A stretch of DNA of 27,500 nt from Glandiceps talaboti (lineage: Eukaryota > Hemichordata > Enteropneusta > Spengelidae), in assembly GCF_964340395.1 (NCBI RefSeq), contig NC_135552.1, positions 15,172,194 through 15,199,693 on the forward strand. The letters run 5' to 3'. Positions 1-10,750 of the stretch are shown here, in pieces. The position numbers and the translations under genes are program-made. Numbering within the stretch: the first letter of the stretch is position 1; every line of letters begins with the position of its first letter. The notes under the pieces were generated by a model. It did no database searches. It was not told where the DNA came from and was given only the letters and a program-made list of their open reading frames with translations.

Positions 1-410
1 TGTGGCAAACACACACGTTTCTTTGAATGAATGAAAAGAATGTCTGGTGCTCTCCGTACTCTCCGATCTCCATATTCTCCTCCTCAGATTGAGAGAAAAC
101 ATATAAAAGAAACGAACTCAGATGACAAACAGTTGGGCATCTAGTTTCATGGACAAGTTTTATCCCAAGTATGTGACACCACGGATTTTAAGCTTTCTAT
201 AGTAGGGCTGTTTAGAAACAATACTCTTCTACTACGGTCACAGTCTTCCTTTTCCCGTTTTTAATTCCCATTTTTCCTCCAAGGCAAGTTGATGAAGTGG
301 TCAATAATTTGCAGAGGGTACATTTTGAAAGTAGCGAGTAACAGTGATCCCTATCGAATCAACCGAGTGACATGCTATTACCATGCCAACAGGCAAAAAG
401 AGAAATGATT

Positions 411-440
411 CCCCTCCCCCCCCCCAAAAAAAACAAAAAA
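411..440. repeat. Homopolymer C then A low-complexity tract
   Basis: A run of C interrupted by one T passes straight into a run of A interrupted by one C. The same C-to-A layout recurs in the longer tract at 10606-10750. This could be slippage-generated low-complexity DNA; there is no sign of a retroelement body next to it. Confidence 0.7.
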
Positions 441-1389
441 CTCCCGGAATAATGAAGGTAGACATTTTGTCGTTGAATCCAAGGGATTATGGGTAATGAT
501 TGCTCCTAGCAAATATGCCGAGTGTTCAGATGAGAAAATACGTTTTGAAGATGGCATGTACTTCGAATCTAGGATATGTCGTCTGCTGGATGAAGGGCGG
601 GCTTCGATATCAAGAGTTACGACATGGACACCTGTTGCTTCTACGTATTAGCTGCAATCGTCAAATTTACCAACACTTCATTCCACACAATGCCTTTACT
701 GTGTTCCGAATGTTATCGCTTTGATAAAAAGAAAACATTATTTACCATCATTAAAGCACACGACAATCTAAAAGGCGGACTTTTTCTATATACTCCATGT
801 ATGTGTACGTGGGAGACATTTCTTTGAACGCATCGTGCACTCTTTTCTCTTCTAAACTGAAGCTCACGATTTGTCACTGGTGGTGCCAATTGAAGCCTCT
901 GTTTGACGTCCCAATCAAGCAATTTACAAAGTTCAACATATAAGTGTTAGTCCAACTCGCCCTTTGTTTACAATTGTAATATATCATTTAATATGGCATT
1001 ACGGAGTTCATAGTCTTCACTCTATCAGTCACTCTTCCATACCACAAGGCCATTCAATATAGTTACATTTAAACTCTGCTGTGCAAACAAGACAAAACGT
1101 AGACTGTGTAGGAAAGGAGTGTTTATTTCGGTGGAAAATATGCGAAGATTCCTACATGTGTTGTAACTTGATCTTCATGACGCGACAACGAACAACATAC
1201 ATCAAATTTCAGTTGATTTACTTTTGGTGAGAAGCCAATCATTACCCAATCTCACCACCCACGGGATCTGTTTTATTTCGATGACGCTGACCACACGATA
1301 AGGCTCAGTCTCAGCATCTTTTCATTCTCTCTGTCAACGAATATGAATATACCACAATGATACTGACTGATAATCATGGGTGCTGACTA

Positions 1390-1438
1390 TGACGTCATCA
1401 CATACGTCATAATGGTTATAATAATATGCAAAACGTCA
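1390..1438. promoter_or_regulatory. Candidate CRE/bZIP motif cluster
   Basis: A perfect palindromic cAMP response element TGACGTCA lies at 1390-1397. A second ACGTCAT half-type site lies at 1404-1410 and a third, ACGTCAG, at 1432-1438. An ATGCAAA octamer-like motif sits just before the third. Such clusters are bound by CREB/ATF-family bZIP factors in animals. The motifs are seen directly; function as an enhancer is inference, and short motifs of this kind also arise by chance. No adjacent gene is visible. Confidence 0.2.
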
Positions 1439-2256
1439 GTGGACTTTGTTTTCAGTAAAGGAAAAAAAATAGCTAGTGGAAGAAGAATAAATTAGATGAA
1501 AGACAGGATACTAGATCATATCACTTTGTTGGCGATTATTATTGACTATATTGCGTGTCAATTCAAAGCCTTGGTTTTGTATTCAGTACATAGTACAGAC
1601 TGGCGTACGTGGGTGGGTGGAAGAAATAGCTGCAATTGAAAACGACACACATGCATACAAAATAAACTTCGACTATCCAAACGTAGATGAAAGATTACGA
1701 AGTCAATATGAGTACTGAAGAGGAAACACATCTAGTCTACTTTTAGTTGTCTTGGGATGGTGTGCATATCACGTACATGCGACCAGATCATATTTCGACA
1801 AATTTAAAATTTAGGGTAACAACTCGAATAAATATCTACGAAATCCGAGTATAGTATAAGATAACCAAGCATTGTAACGTAATATTTAAATCGTAATACA
1901 CTTTCAAATTATACGGCCAGCAAATTACAGATATTTGATGACAAGCCAAATATAAATGGTACTGTTGCATAAAGGACACCAAAATTCATTTCGATAACAT
2001 GTTGAAACGTTGTGCATGTCACAAAGTTCATAACCACACTGCTTGCTACTTTTTAAGCAAAGTATTGCGGCATACATGTAATTGTTTCATGTACAAGAAA
2101 CGTACATTGTTACATGTAATGTAAAATGGATTATTTACCAACAAAGTTTAAGCGACGCTTTTCATTATCAAACATAACCAAATGAATTCATATACTGTGA
2201 GTATTTTTATCAATTTGGAATAAGGATTTAACGGGGTAATTTTCTGTTCTTTTTTT

Positions 2257-4619
2257 CCGTTTCAATGTTGTTATCCCCGTGTCACTACGTTAAAATGTCG
2301 ATATTTCATGTCGATGATGGTATCCCATGCCACTCCATTCCAATGTTGGTATCCCATTTCACTCCATTCCAATGTCGGTATCCCTTATCACTCCATTCCA
2401 ATGTCGGTATCCCATTTCACTCCATTTCAATGTCGGTATCCCATGCCACTCCATTCCAATGTCGGTATCCCATTTCACTCCATTCCAATGTCTGTATCCC
2501 ATTTCACTCCATTCCAATGTTGGTATCCCATTTCACTCCATTCCAATGTCGGTATCCCTTATCACTCCATTCCAATGTCGGTATCCCATTTCACTCCATT
2601 CCAATGTCTGTATCCCATATCACTCCATTCCAATGTCGGTATCACATATCACTCCATTCCAATGTCTGTATCCCATTTCACTCCATTCCAATGTCGGTAT
2701 CCCATATCACTCCATTCCAATGTCTGTATCCCATATCATTCCATTGCACTGTCTGTATCCCATATCAATCCATTCCAATGTCTGTATCCCATTTCACTCC
2801 ATTCCAATGTCTGTATCCCATTTCACTCCATTTCAATGTCGGTATCCCATTTCACTCCATTCCAATGTCTGTATCCCATTTCACTCAATTCCATTGTCTG
2901 TATCCCATATCACTCCATTCCAATGTCGGTATCCCATATCACTCCATTCCACTGTCGGTATCCCATTTCACTCAATTCCATTGTCTGTATCCCATTTCAC
3001 TCCATTCCATTGTCTGTATCCCATTTCACTCAATTCCATTGTCTGTATCCCAAGTCATTCCATTGCACTGTCTGTATCCCATATCACTCCATTCCAATGT
3101 CTGTATCCCATTTCACTCCATTCCAATGTCTGTATCCCATGTCACCCCATTCCAATGTCTGTATCCCATTTCACTCCATTCCAATGTCGGTATCCCATAT
3201 CACTCCATTCCAATGTCTGTATCCCATTTCACTCCATTCCAATGTCGGTATCCCATATCACCCCATTCCAATGTCTGTATCCCATTTCACTCCATTCCAA
3301 TGTCGGTATCCCATATCACTCCATTCCAATGTCTGTATCCCATTTCACTCCATTCCAATGTCGGTATCCCATTTCACTCCATTCCAATGTCTGTATCCCA
3401 TTTCACTCAATTCCAATGTCTGTATCCCATTTCACTCCATTCCAATGTATGTATCCCATTTCACTCCATTCCAATGTCTGTATCCCATATCACTCCATTC
3501 CAATGTCGGTATCCCATTTCACTCCATTCCAATGTCTGTATCCCATTTCACTCAATTCCATTGTCTGTATCCCAAGTCATTCCATTGCACTGTCTGTATC
3601 CCATTTCACTCCATTCCAATGTCTGTATCCCATGTCACCCCATTCCATTGTCTGTATCCCATTTCACTCCATTCCAATGTCTGTATCCCATGTCACCCCA
3701 TTCCAATGTCTGTATCCCATTTCACTCAATTCCACTGTCTGTATCCCATTACATTCAAGTCCAATATCAGTATCCCATTCACCCCATTCCAATGTATGTA
3801 TCCCATTTCACTCCATTTCAATGTCGGTATCCCATTTCACTCCATTCCCATGTCGGTATCCCATTTCACTCCATTCCAATGTCTGTATCCCATGTCACTC
3901 CATTCCATTGTCTGTATCCAATGTCACTCCATTACAATGTCTGTATCCCATGTCACTCCATTCCCATGTCGGTATCCCATTTCACTCAATTCCATTGTCT
4001 GTATCCCATGTCACTCCATTCCAATGTCTGTATCCCATGTCACTCCATTCCAATGTCTGTATCCCATTTCACTCAATTCCATTGTCTGTATCCCATGTCA
4101 CTCCATTCCCATGTCGGTATCCCATATCACTCCATTCCACTGTCGGTATCCCATTTCACTCCATTCCAATGTCTGTATCCCATGTCACTCCATTCCAATG
4201 TCGGTATCCCATATCACTCCATTCCATTGTCTGTATCCCATGTCACTCCATTCCAATGTCGGTATCCCATGCCACTCCATTCCAATGTCTGTCTCCCATT
4301 TCACTCCATTCCAATGTCGGTATCCCATTTCACTCCATTCCAATGTCAGTATCCCAAGTCATTCCATTGCACTGTCTGCCTCCCATATGTCACTGCATTC
4401 CAATGTTGTTATCCCATATGTCACTCCATTCAAATGTCGGGATCCCATGTCACTCCATTCCAATGTCTGTTTCCCATTTCACTCCATTCCAATGTCTGTA
4501 TCCCATTTCATTCCATTCCAATGTTGATATCCCATGTCACTCCATTATAATGTAGTTATCCAATATCATTCTATTCCTTGTTCGGCATCCCATGCCACTC
4601 CGTTTTAATGTCGCTATCA
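2257..4619 (+). repeat. 29-bp minisatellite array, about 81 copies
   Basis: Head-to-tail array with a unit of 29 bp: CCATTCCAATGTCKGTAT followed directly by CCCATWTCACT. The repeated variants are G/T in the TC(G/T)GTAT part, T/A/G in CAT(T/A/G)TCAC, and CAATTCCATTG in place of CCATTCCAATG. The period is very strict: the rare variant AAGTCATTCCATTGCAC starts at 3052, 3574 and 4356, and 3574 minus 3052 is exactly 18 units. A 28-bp unit occurs near 3770 and about 31-bp units (CATATGTCAC) near 4385-4425. Both edge copies are diverged and share CCGTTTYAATG. Because 29 is not a multiple of 3 and the unit has no stop in any plus-strand phase, all three plus frames stay open for about 740-760 codons. 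They encode the same 29-residue repeat (SLHSNVGIPFHSIPMSV then SHFTPFQCRYPI). The minus strand has stops. I read this as satellite DNA, not a gene. Confidence 0.95.
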
Positions 4620-6808
4620 ATGAAATTCAATGGGGAAAAAATCAGGGGTAACGGACCAAATCTTTGAAATAGAGGACAAAATGACGATTTCCTTGAAAAC
4701 AAGACCACCCCTAGCTTATTTACTATTTCAACAGGACGAGAAATAAGCTTGCAAAGTTTTTAAAGAGGATTTTCTGGAAGATTTGCCACCGAGGCACACT
4801 CTACCTTAAAATTGACGAAGGTGTGTTTCTTCTTACGTCTGAGGAGAGATGGTCCTCGCCAAAAACTTTGCAAATATCCGAAATATCAAATATGATAATA
4901 CTGATAATGATGAGTATTTTCAATGTACCTGTCCTCCTCAAAGCTGACCTCTGGGCGCAGAATTCAAGTTCCTGACCCCTGACCTCTGACATAGCCCTAT
5001 AACGGCATAGCAGCTAGCCCCGCTAACTCCTTGGAGAGTATACAATTCCTGCAACCAGTGATGAAGCACACATGATTCAAGTTCAAATACTTGAGGACCA
5101 GAACCTGTCTTCGGCTTAATATTACATAGACACTAGGTCTTGTCAGTTTCCATGTCTTGGTATTGCATAGAGGTTTGATACTCTGGTATAGCATCCATAT
5201 AGTCACACATACAGCTAAAATAGTCAATATTCGTCGCCAAAAGACTATTTGTTACATATGCATTTACAATCAAAGTCGACCATTTTGCAAGTTAGGTTGT
5301 TGTTTTACTTGAAGAAAGTTCTTTTTTTAATCTCACTCCGGCAATAAAAGTGCTCTTATCTAGCAAGTAAAGCAACGATTTCAACTTTCTAAATCATCAG
5401 ATTTGACCAGCAAGTTAAATGTATGTATATTGTTATGTACAGTGTTCTGGCGAATACTCCCTGTTTTAACTGTAAATGATTATAGAATGGTCAAATATTG
5501 GGAAATATTTTTTTTTCTAAAACCAACATTGGTGATAAGGATCGGAGTCCATGTGTATGTACACCAAATGTGATAAACATGTACGTCATATCAATTTGTA
5601 TCCACGTTGTCCAAGATTTGACATGTAACCTTTGACCTATTTTCAAAAAAAAAAAATAGCCAGCCATTTCAATTTCGGGATACTAAATATAGCAGTCGCC
5701 TGTATGTTAGTACCATGGTTACCGACAAGCCAGCATGGCCAGTCATTGTACAATCATGTGGTCAATGGTAAAACCATGACGTCAACCTTGCACTACCCCC
5801 AATTCTTACAATCTAAGCAATTTCTGGATCCCTTACGTAAGGAGTTTATCGAACATCGAAAATTGACTTTCTCAACTTAAAGACGTTAACTTTTCACTTT
5901 TGACTGTCCGCACAGTAGAAAACAAACAGTGTGCTACTAGTATCTAAAAAAACCCGTGATTGCAGTCATCTTTACCGATGGTGAACGAATTTATCAGTGG
6001 ATTCCGAATGTTAAGCTTCTTTAGGTTCTTACGTCATCGTGAACTACGAGAACACGTGGCGATAGTGGAAACCACCTGTTGATGACGAGACAACCAGATT
6101 TTAATATTCTACGATTAGATAGGCTTTTTTTTACTATTTACATTAGTAATTATTCATTTTGTTACAGTGTCACAATCTAAGCAGTATGTAAGACCCCAAT
6201 TTTTGGCCTCAACATAGAAATACACGACGCACTTTTTTTAATGGAGTAATTGGCTTTGGTAAAACTTAGGATAGACTGCGCCTCAGAGACCAATTTCCCT
6301 GGAATTGAAAGGTCTTGAATTATCTGCAAGCTTCCCCATATGAAAGCTTGTTCCTGGTCCGACAAAGTCTTTTTTTTCTCTCGCAGAGTTAACACACTGG
6401 AGATGTTGGCGGCCATATTGGATTCTAAAATGGCTTAGTTCTGATCTCGTACTCGTGTATGGTGACTCCTGTTTTTACCCTTGATTTCAAATGAGTATGG
6501 GTTTGGGTTTTCGGGACCAGAGTAACAGAAACAGCCTTTATAAATATGCAATTTATTTGTGGGGCATGCTTTACGTTAACAGAAATGCCTGAGTTCTCCA
6601 CAAGAGGCTTGATAACCAAGAATGTGACATTTTTTCCAATATTTTTGTACCCAAAAATAATGAATGTTCGGTGAGAACTCTTCATAAGAACGACACATGA
6701 TTCGGCGTCACGGTCCTGGTTGATAAAAGAATATAAGCATTCTTCACAATGAAGTAAAAGTAAGAACCGAAACCCATAAAGTTACAGACTTCAATATCCA
6801 GTTTGGGA
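4620..6808. other. Intergenic sequence, no gene recognised
   Basis: Unique A+T-leaning DNA between the minisatellite and the ATG microsatellite. Open frames reach only about 60-86 codons and have no recognisable protein features. A single palindromic CRE (TGACGTCA) lies at 5777-5784. Several short A or T homopolymers are present, for example near 5645 and 6370. Nothing else could be supported. Confidence 0.55.
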
Positions 6809-6875
<67 letters not shown>

Positions 6876-6897
6876 CGATGATGATGATGATGATGAC

Positions 6898-6954
<57 letters not shown>

Positions 6955-7026
6955 GGTGATGATGATGATGATGATGATGATGACGATGATGATGATGACG
7001 ATGATGATGATGATGACGACGACGAT
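6809..7026. repeat. ATG trinucleotide microsatellite (about 218 bp)
   Basis: Nearly uninterrupted (ATG)n with scattered ACG substitutions and an internal block of GTG repeats around 6942-6957. The interruptions suggest an old locus with an internal secondary expansion. Open frames through it read as poly-Met on the plus strand and poly-His or poly-Ile on the minus strand. They run only a few dozen codons into flanking DNA and have no other protein-like sequence. I treat them as artefacts. Confidence 0.97.
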
Positions 7027-10000
7027 TTCCACTGGTCTCTTTAATACGACGTTTTGTTTGTATATACAAAACTTGGATTATAGCATATGGAGATGTTACA
7101 TAGTGCAGACACCTAAACTATCACGGTCTTTTATTTGACAAGCATAGCCAAAGACAATAAAAAGTACTTATAACTTATAAAATCGATAAATACGATTTGT
7201 CGTCACGTCTTCATAAGACTGATGTTTATTTTTGCTGTATAAGAAGTCTTTATTGTGGGCTATTCTTGTTTGCAGGGACCGATGGTGTACATAACCCATT
7301 TCCATTCAAAAGTAAAAAAACAAACACATATAGGCATAGTCGACCCGTTTCCGAGTCGATTTTCACTTGGTCGATTGCAGTCTAGTTTGCTCAAGTACCG
7401 TATCGAATCCTCAGTATCGCTTCAGTGATTCACGGTTGGTCACTTGGACTAACTTATACTTGACATTGGTGAGGTGTTACACGTCCCCCCCCCACTCCAA
7501 CTCCGCCGTCTCTTGACATTATAGAGACATTACAGGTCTCCCCCACATCGTCGTCTCCGTTAACCGTTATATCGTTAGTTGTACGCCACGTTTCCCCGTA
7601 CTACAATGTTGTTTTTCACAGCACCTTTATATCGCTTCGGGGGACCACCTCGAAGTAGGACATAGTTGTGCAATTGTTTTCCCCTTGTGGTGAATGTCGT
7701 AAGGGGAATTAAAGAACACTCACTGGAAATACCAACTACACATTAAAGTACACGCTATAACATGCTTTGAGTGAATAGCAAGCCATGTACTTGTAATCAC
7801 TTAATCACAGTTGTCTGGGTGTCTCTTGTTACTGCTGCTTGTTAGATACCACATTACAGCATTCCAATCATGTGAACGTTTAGAGTCCATTTAAAAAAAA
7901 ACCGCCAAAGTCAAGAACTTTGAAAACCTGTAGAATTAATCATGCGTATTAGAATACCTGAGAAATCCTTTCCCTTTCGAAACCGCCATAGCTTTTCCCT
8001 TTCGTTTTCTTTCGAAAGTGAAAGAAAGTGAGGTATTCCCAAAGAATGATATTATCTCGGCCTCCTGCAAAGGAGGTCTTAATCCACGCCGACTTCTATA
8101 GTTTTAAAAACAACAATTTTTTTTTACACAAGCCATGCTGATTAGCTTAGACTTCGTTCCTCAATGGTCTCCCGCCGACAATCGTCACCGCTGTAGACAC
8201 ACCGTACAAAGACAACGGATGGCGAAAGATATCAAAAGAGACGGCTAAAAAGGGAAAGGTTTCTAGCCAAGTCAACAGACCCCTGATGGAACAATAGATT
8301 ACAGAATGTTCGTGTGAAGAAATCACATACCGTAATTTGTATGCGGAACTTGTTTTCGTTTGCAGTGATAATGGAATTTTAACTCATCAGAACTAACTGA
8401 AACAGAAATCAGGAAAACAGTGAAGGACTCCAAATATAATTTGATAGGTGTTAGTAGTAAAACTTGTATTATTTATCAAATATACTTTATATTGAAAAAA
8501 AAAGAAATCACTTTTGAATATACACCGCTGCGTTTGTACACTTGTTTGCATATGATGCCAATCTGCGTCTGTTTATTCGGTTTAGTGGATCCTGTGTACT
8601 GAGTACCTATGAAAGTGCCTCGTGATAGACTGGAATTGTACCGCCCTATTAGTTAGTTTTTAAAGATAGGTAACATTTCTACAACAAAGGTGCGCCTGTG
8701 CTAACACATGTAATTCCCCTAAAAATCATATTTGGCGAACAATGTTTTGATCAGATGAAAATAGATTGACTTGGCTACGTCATAAATGATATATAGTTGC
8801 TTTAAAAAAATGTGTGAATTACTGTTTCATGTACACAGTCTCGAGTCAGTCGTAATGAAGTCACACATAGTTGTTACCAAATTACATCAAATTGTACCGA
8901 TATGAGGGCCATTGATTATCTTCGTTGTTCGATCAATTAAACAATGTAGTATGAATGAACTTTACAGCGCCTAAGCGGCGTCTCTATACATCCCGTAAAT
9001 TGGAACGGTGTAATATTCAATTGCACTCATGCAAGAAACCAACCCGACGCTATTTAAAATCCGATTGACTAATTATTGAGGGAAGTCGGAGATTCTTTCA
9101 CAGTTGATGGAAATTAATTAGCTCATTATTTCCGATGGTTGTCTGTAGTTTGGCTAAGTTTTGGAATTAAATTACCCCACCCATGTAATAATCAAGCCCC
9201 CATCAACAATGTTTCATGTAATTTCCCCAACCCGTCATCTTCATCATCAAAATACAAATCTCAAATTACAGACACCTTGACATGCTAATTGTACAGTTCA
9301 CCTGATATTGTCTCAGAATTTCTTCCGACAAATAACCACTGATTGTAAGGAAGAGGCGCAATCTCATGTAAACGCAACTAGCTGAAAGTCTGAAGAGACC
9401 TTTTTTTATTGTGTAGCTAAAAGTAGTACACGACAGGTCGGCGACAGAGAAGAAAAGGAAGGGTCCTTGACAGTTCATTTGAAAAATGGTTTTGAGAAGA
9501 AGAAAAAAGAAAGACTAGTATTCCTTAAGTTGTAAGCTTTCATAAAAGGACACTCCTCGTAAGATGTGACAGTGTTGTGTCATTGTCTAACCTTCCACTT
9601 GGAGGTAATCAAGGCAAATATCCACCCACGTAAAGTAAAAAAAGATTGTCGCACAGAAAAGACGGTGAAGATAAGACGAAGAGCGGATCAGAGCGAGGTC
9701 TATTGATAGAATCTTGTGTTGTGCATTGACAGACTTTTGTTGACAGGATTAGTGTATTCACACTGATTCAGTCCAGAATAAATCAATGTAATTACTGATT
9801 TAACGTTGGATTATGCAGCGCAAACAGGTCAGTGTAACAAATGAATTGGCCCATGGGCATATTTATTATGCAGATCCTGCCATACACTAGCTCAGCGAGA
9901 CAACACAGTAAACGCCTTGTTTGTTTGTTAACGAATCAACCCAAGTGTAAGTGAAACCAAAACTTTGTTGAGAAAGTATGCAAACAAACTTTCTCTTGGC

Positions 10001-10605
10001 AAACAGGAACTCAGCTCCAAGCTTGCAAGCGTAAACTCGGTGAGAAGACCAGCCAGTAGGGGAGGAAAAAAAAGTTTGACTTCACACCATTTGCAGATAA
10101 TAATTAGACATTTCACTCTGTCAATTATTCCATTGTGAGTTCTTTGAGTATTAAATGTAGACCAATTTAGACATGTACTTCAAGTGACTTAAAAAGAAAA
10201 GAGACTCATTTTCTGTACAAGCTGAAGAAGGCAATTAAAAGGATGTTGTTAACTATACAAGGAGTTGTTAAGTCGGCGTTGGTCTTGTCATAAGTACATG
10301 TTGTTAACAGGTATATGGATATGTAATTCAAGTTGCCTTAGAATAGGGTTGTAACCATACTAACAAGTGGTCTTAAAATGGATAGCACCACAGCGCACTC
10401 TCTTACCCTATTTACAATACAATACGAGCGTCGTTGGTGTTCTCAATATACCATTGAGTTTTGAAGCTTGTCTTGTTAAACATGCAGTTTAACATTTTAA
10501 AATGGAGATTTTGTGGCGACCCGAATGATTCTAATTTAGGGACAATGAATATGTTAAATTAAATTTTAGATTTCTCGAGGAACCCGAGTATAAATCATTA
10601 TCTAA
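7027..10605. other. Intergenic sequence, no gene recognised
   Basis: About 3.6 kb without a supportable gene. It holds a C-rich stretch near 7485-7550 and a short perfect hairpin at 7679-7708 (TTCCCCTT/AAGGGGAA, 14-nt loop). Around 7965-8035 is a CTTTC/GAAAG-rich stretch with near-palindromic character. A cluster of homeodomain-type TAAT motifs lies at 9067-9123. The remaining open frames are 60-70 codons and unremarkable. Confidence 0.55.
9067..9123. promoter_or_regulatory. Candidate homeodomain-motif cluster
   Basis: ACTAATTATTGAG near 9067 and TTAATTAGCT at 9114-9123 give several TAAT/ATTA cores within about 60 bp. The TTAATTAGCT ten-mer recurs exactly at 25241-25250. TAATTA is a common core for antennapedia- and paired-class homeodomain proteins. 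Occurrence in A+T-rich DNA can be chance, so the regulatory reading is weak. Confidence 0.15.
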
Positions 10606-10750
10606 CCCCCCCAAAAAAAACAAAAACAAAAACAAAACAAAATCACCCCCAACCCCCCCCCCAAAAAAAAAAAACCCCAACAAAACCAAAAACAAAAACA
10701 ACAACAACAACAACAACAACAAACAAACCAGCAACAACAACAAAACAAAC
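10606..10750. repeat. C/A-rich low-complexity tract with (CAA)n
   Basis: Runs of C and A (CCCCCCC, AAAAAAAA, repeated CAAAAA), then (CAA)n around 10699-10745. The sequence is almost free of G and T. The reverse-strand open frame of Leu/Phe/Gly-rich residues here is a composition artefact. It may be a decayed poly(A)-type tail of a retroelement, but no body was identified. Confidence 0.9.

Larger units (their letters stand above)
1..2256. other. Intergenic sequence, no gene recognised
   Basis: Mixed A+T-leaning unique sequence. The only open frames are under 75 codons, overlap each other on opposite strands and show no recognisable domain, so I do not call a gene. Within it are a C-run followed by an A-run (411-440) and a CRE-like cluster (1390-1438), listed separately. 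No tRNA, transposon end or long inverted repeat was seen by eye. Confidence 0.6.

Noticed and set aside
2265-4555. Three overlapping plus-strand open frames of 739-761 codons as protein genes
   Set aside because: They are the same 29-bp tandem repeat read in three phases. No promoter, splice sites or non-repetitive domain accompany them, and selection cannot act on three frames of one strand at once in the usual way.
2257-4619. CRISPR-like array
   Set aside because: There is no repeat-spacer alternation: units are contiguous 29-bp copies with point variants. The sequence is eukaryotic.
6682-7138. Poly-Met, poly-His and poly-Ile/Val open frames
   Set aside because: Direct translations of the ATG microsatellite on both strands, with only short unremarkable flanks.
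7260-7285. Pyrimidine tract plus CAG (TTGTTTGCAG) as an exon start; similar sites near 8365 and 18254
   Set aside because: Common cryptic acceptor-like sequences; no following coding frame with recognisable content.
7679-7708. Perfect 8-bp hairpin TTCCCCTT/AAGGGGAA as a functional RNA element
   Set aside because: Does not match the histone stem-loop or another known element, and a stem of this size is expected by chance in 27 kb.
10531-10743. Leu/Phe/Gly-rich minus-strand frame
   Set aside because: Arises from the C/A low-complexity tract; hydrophobicity reflects base composition, not a membrane protein.
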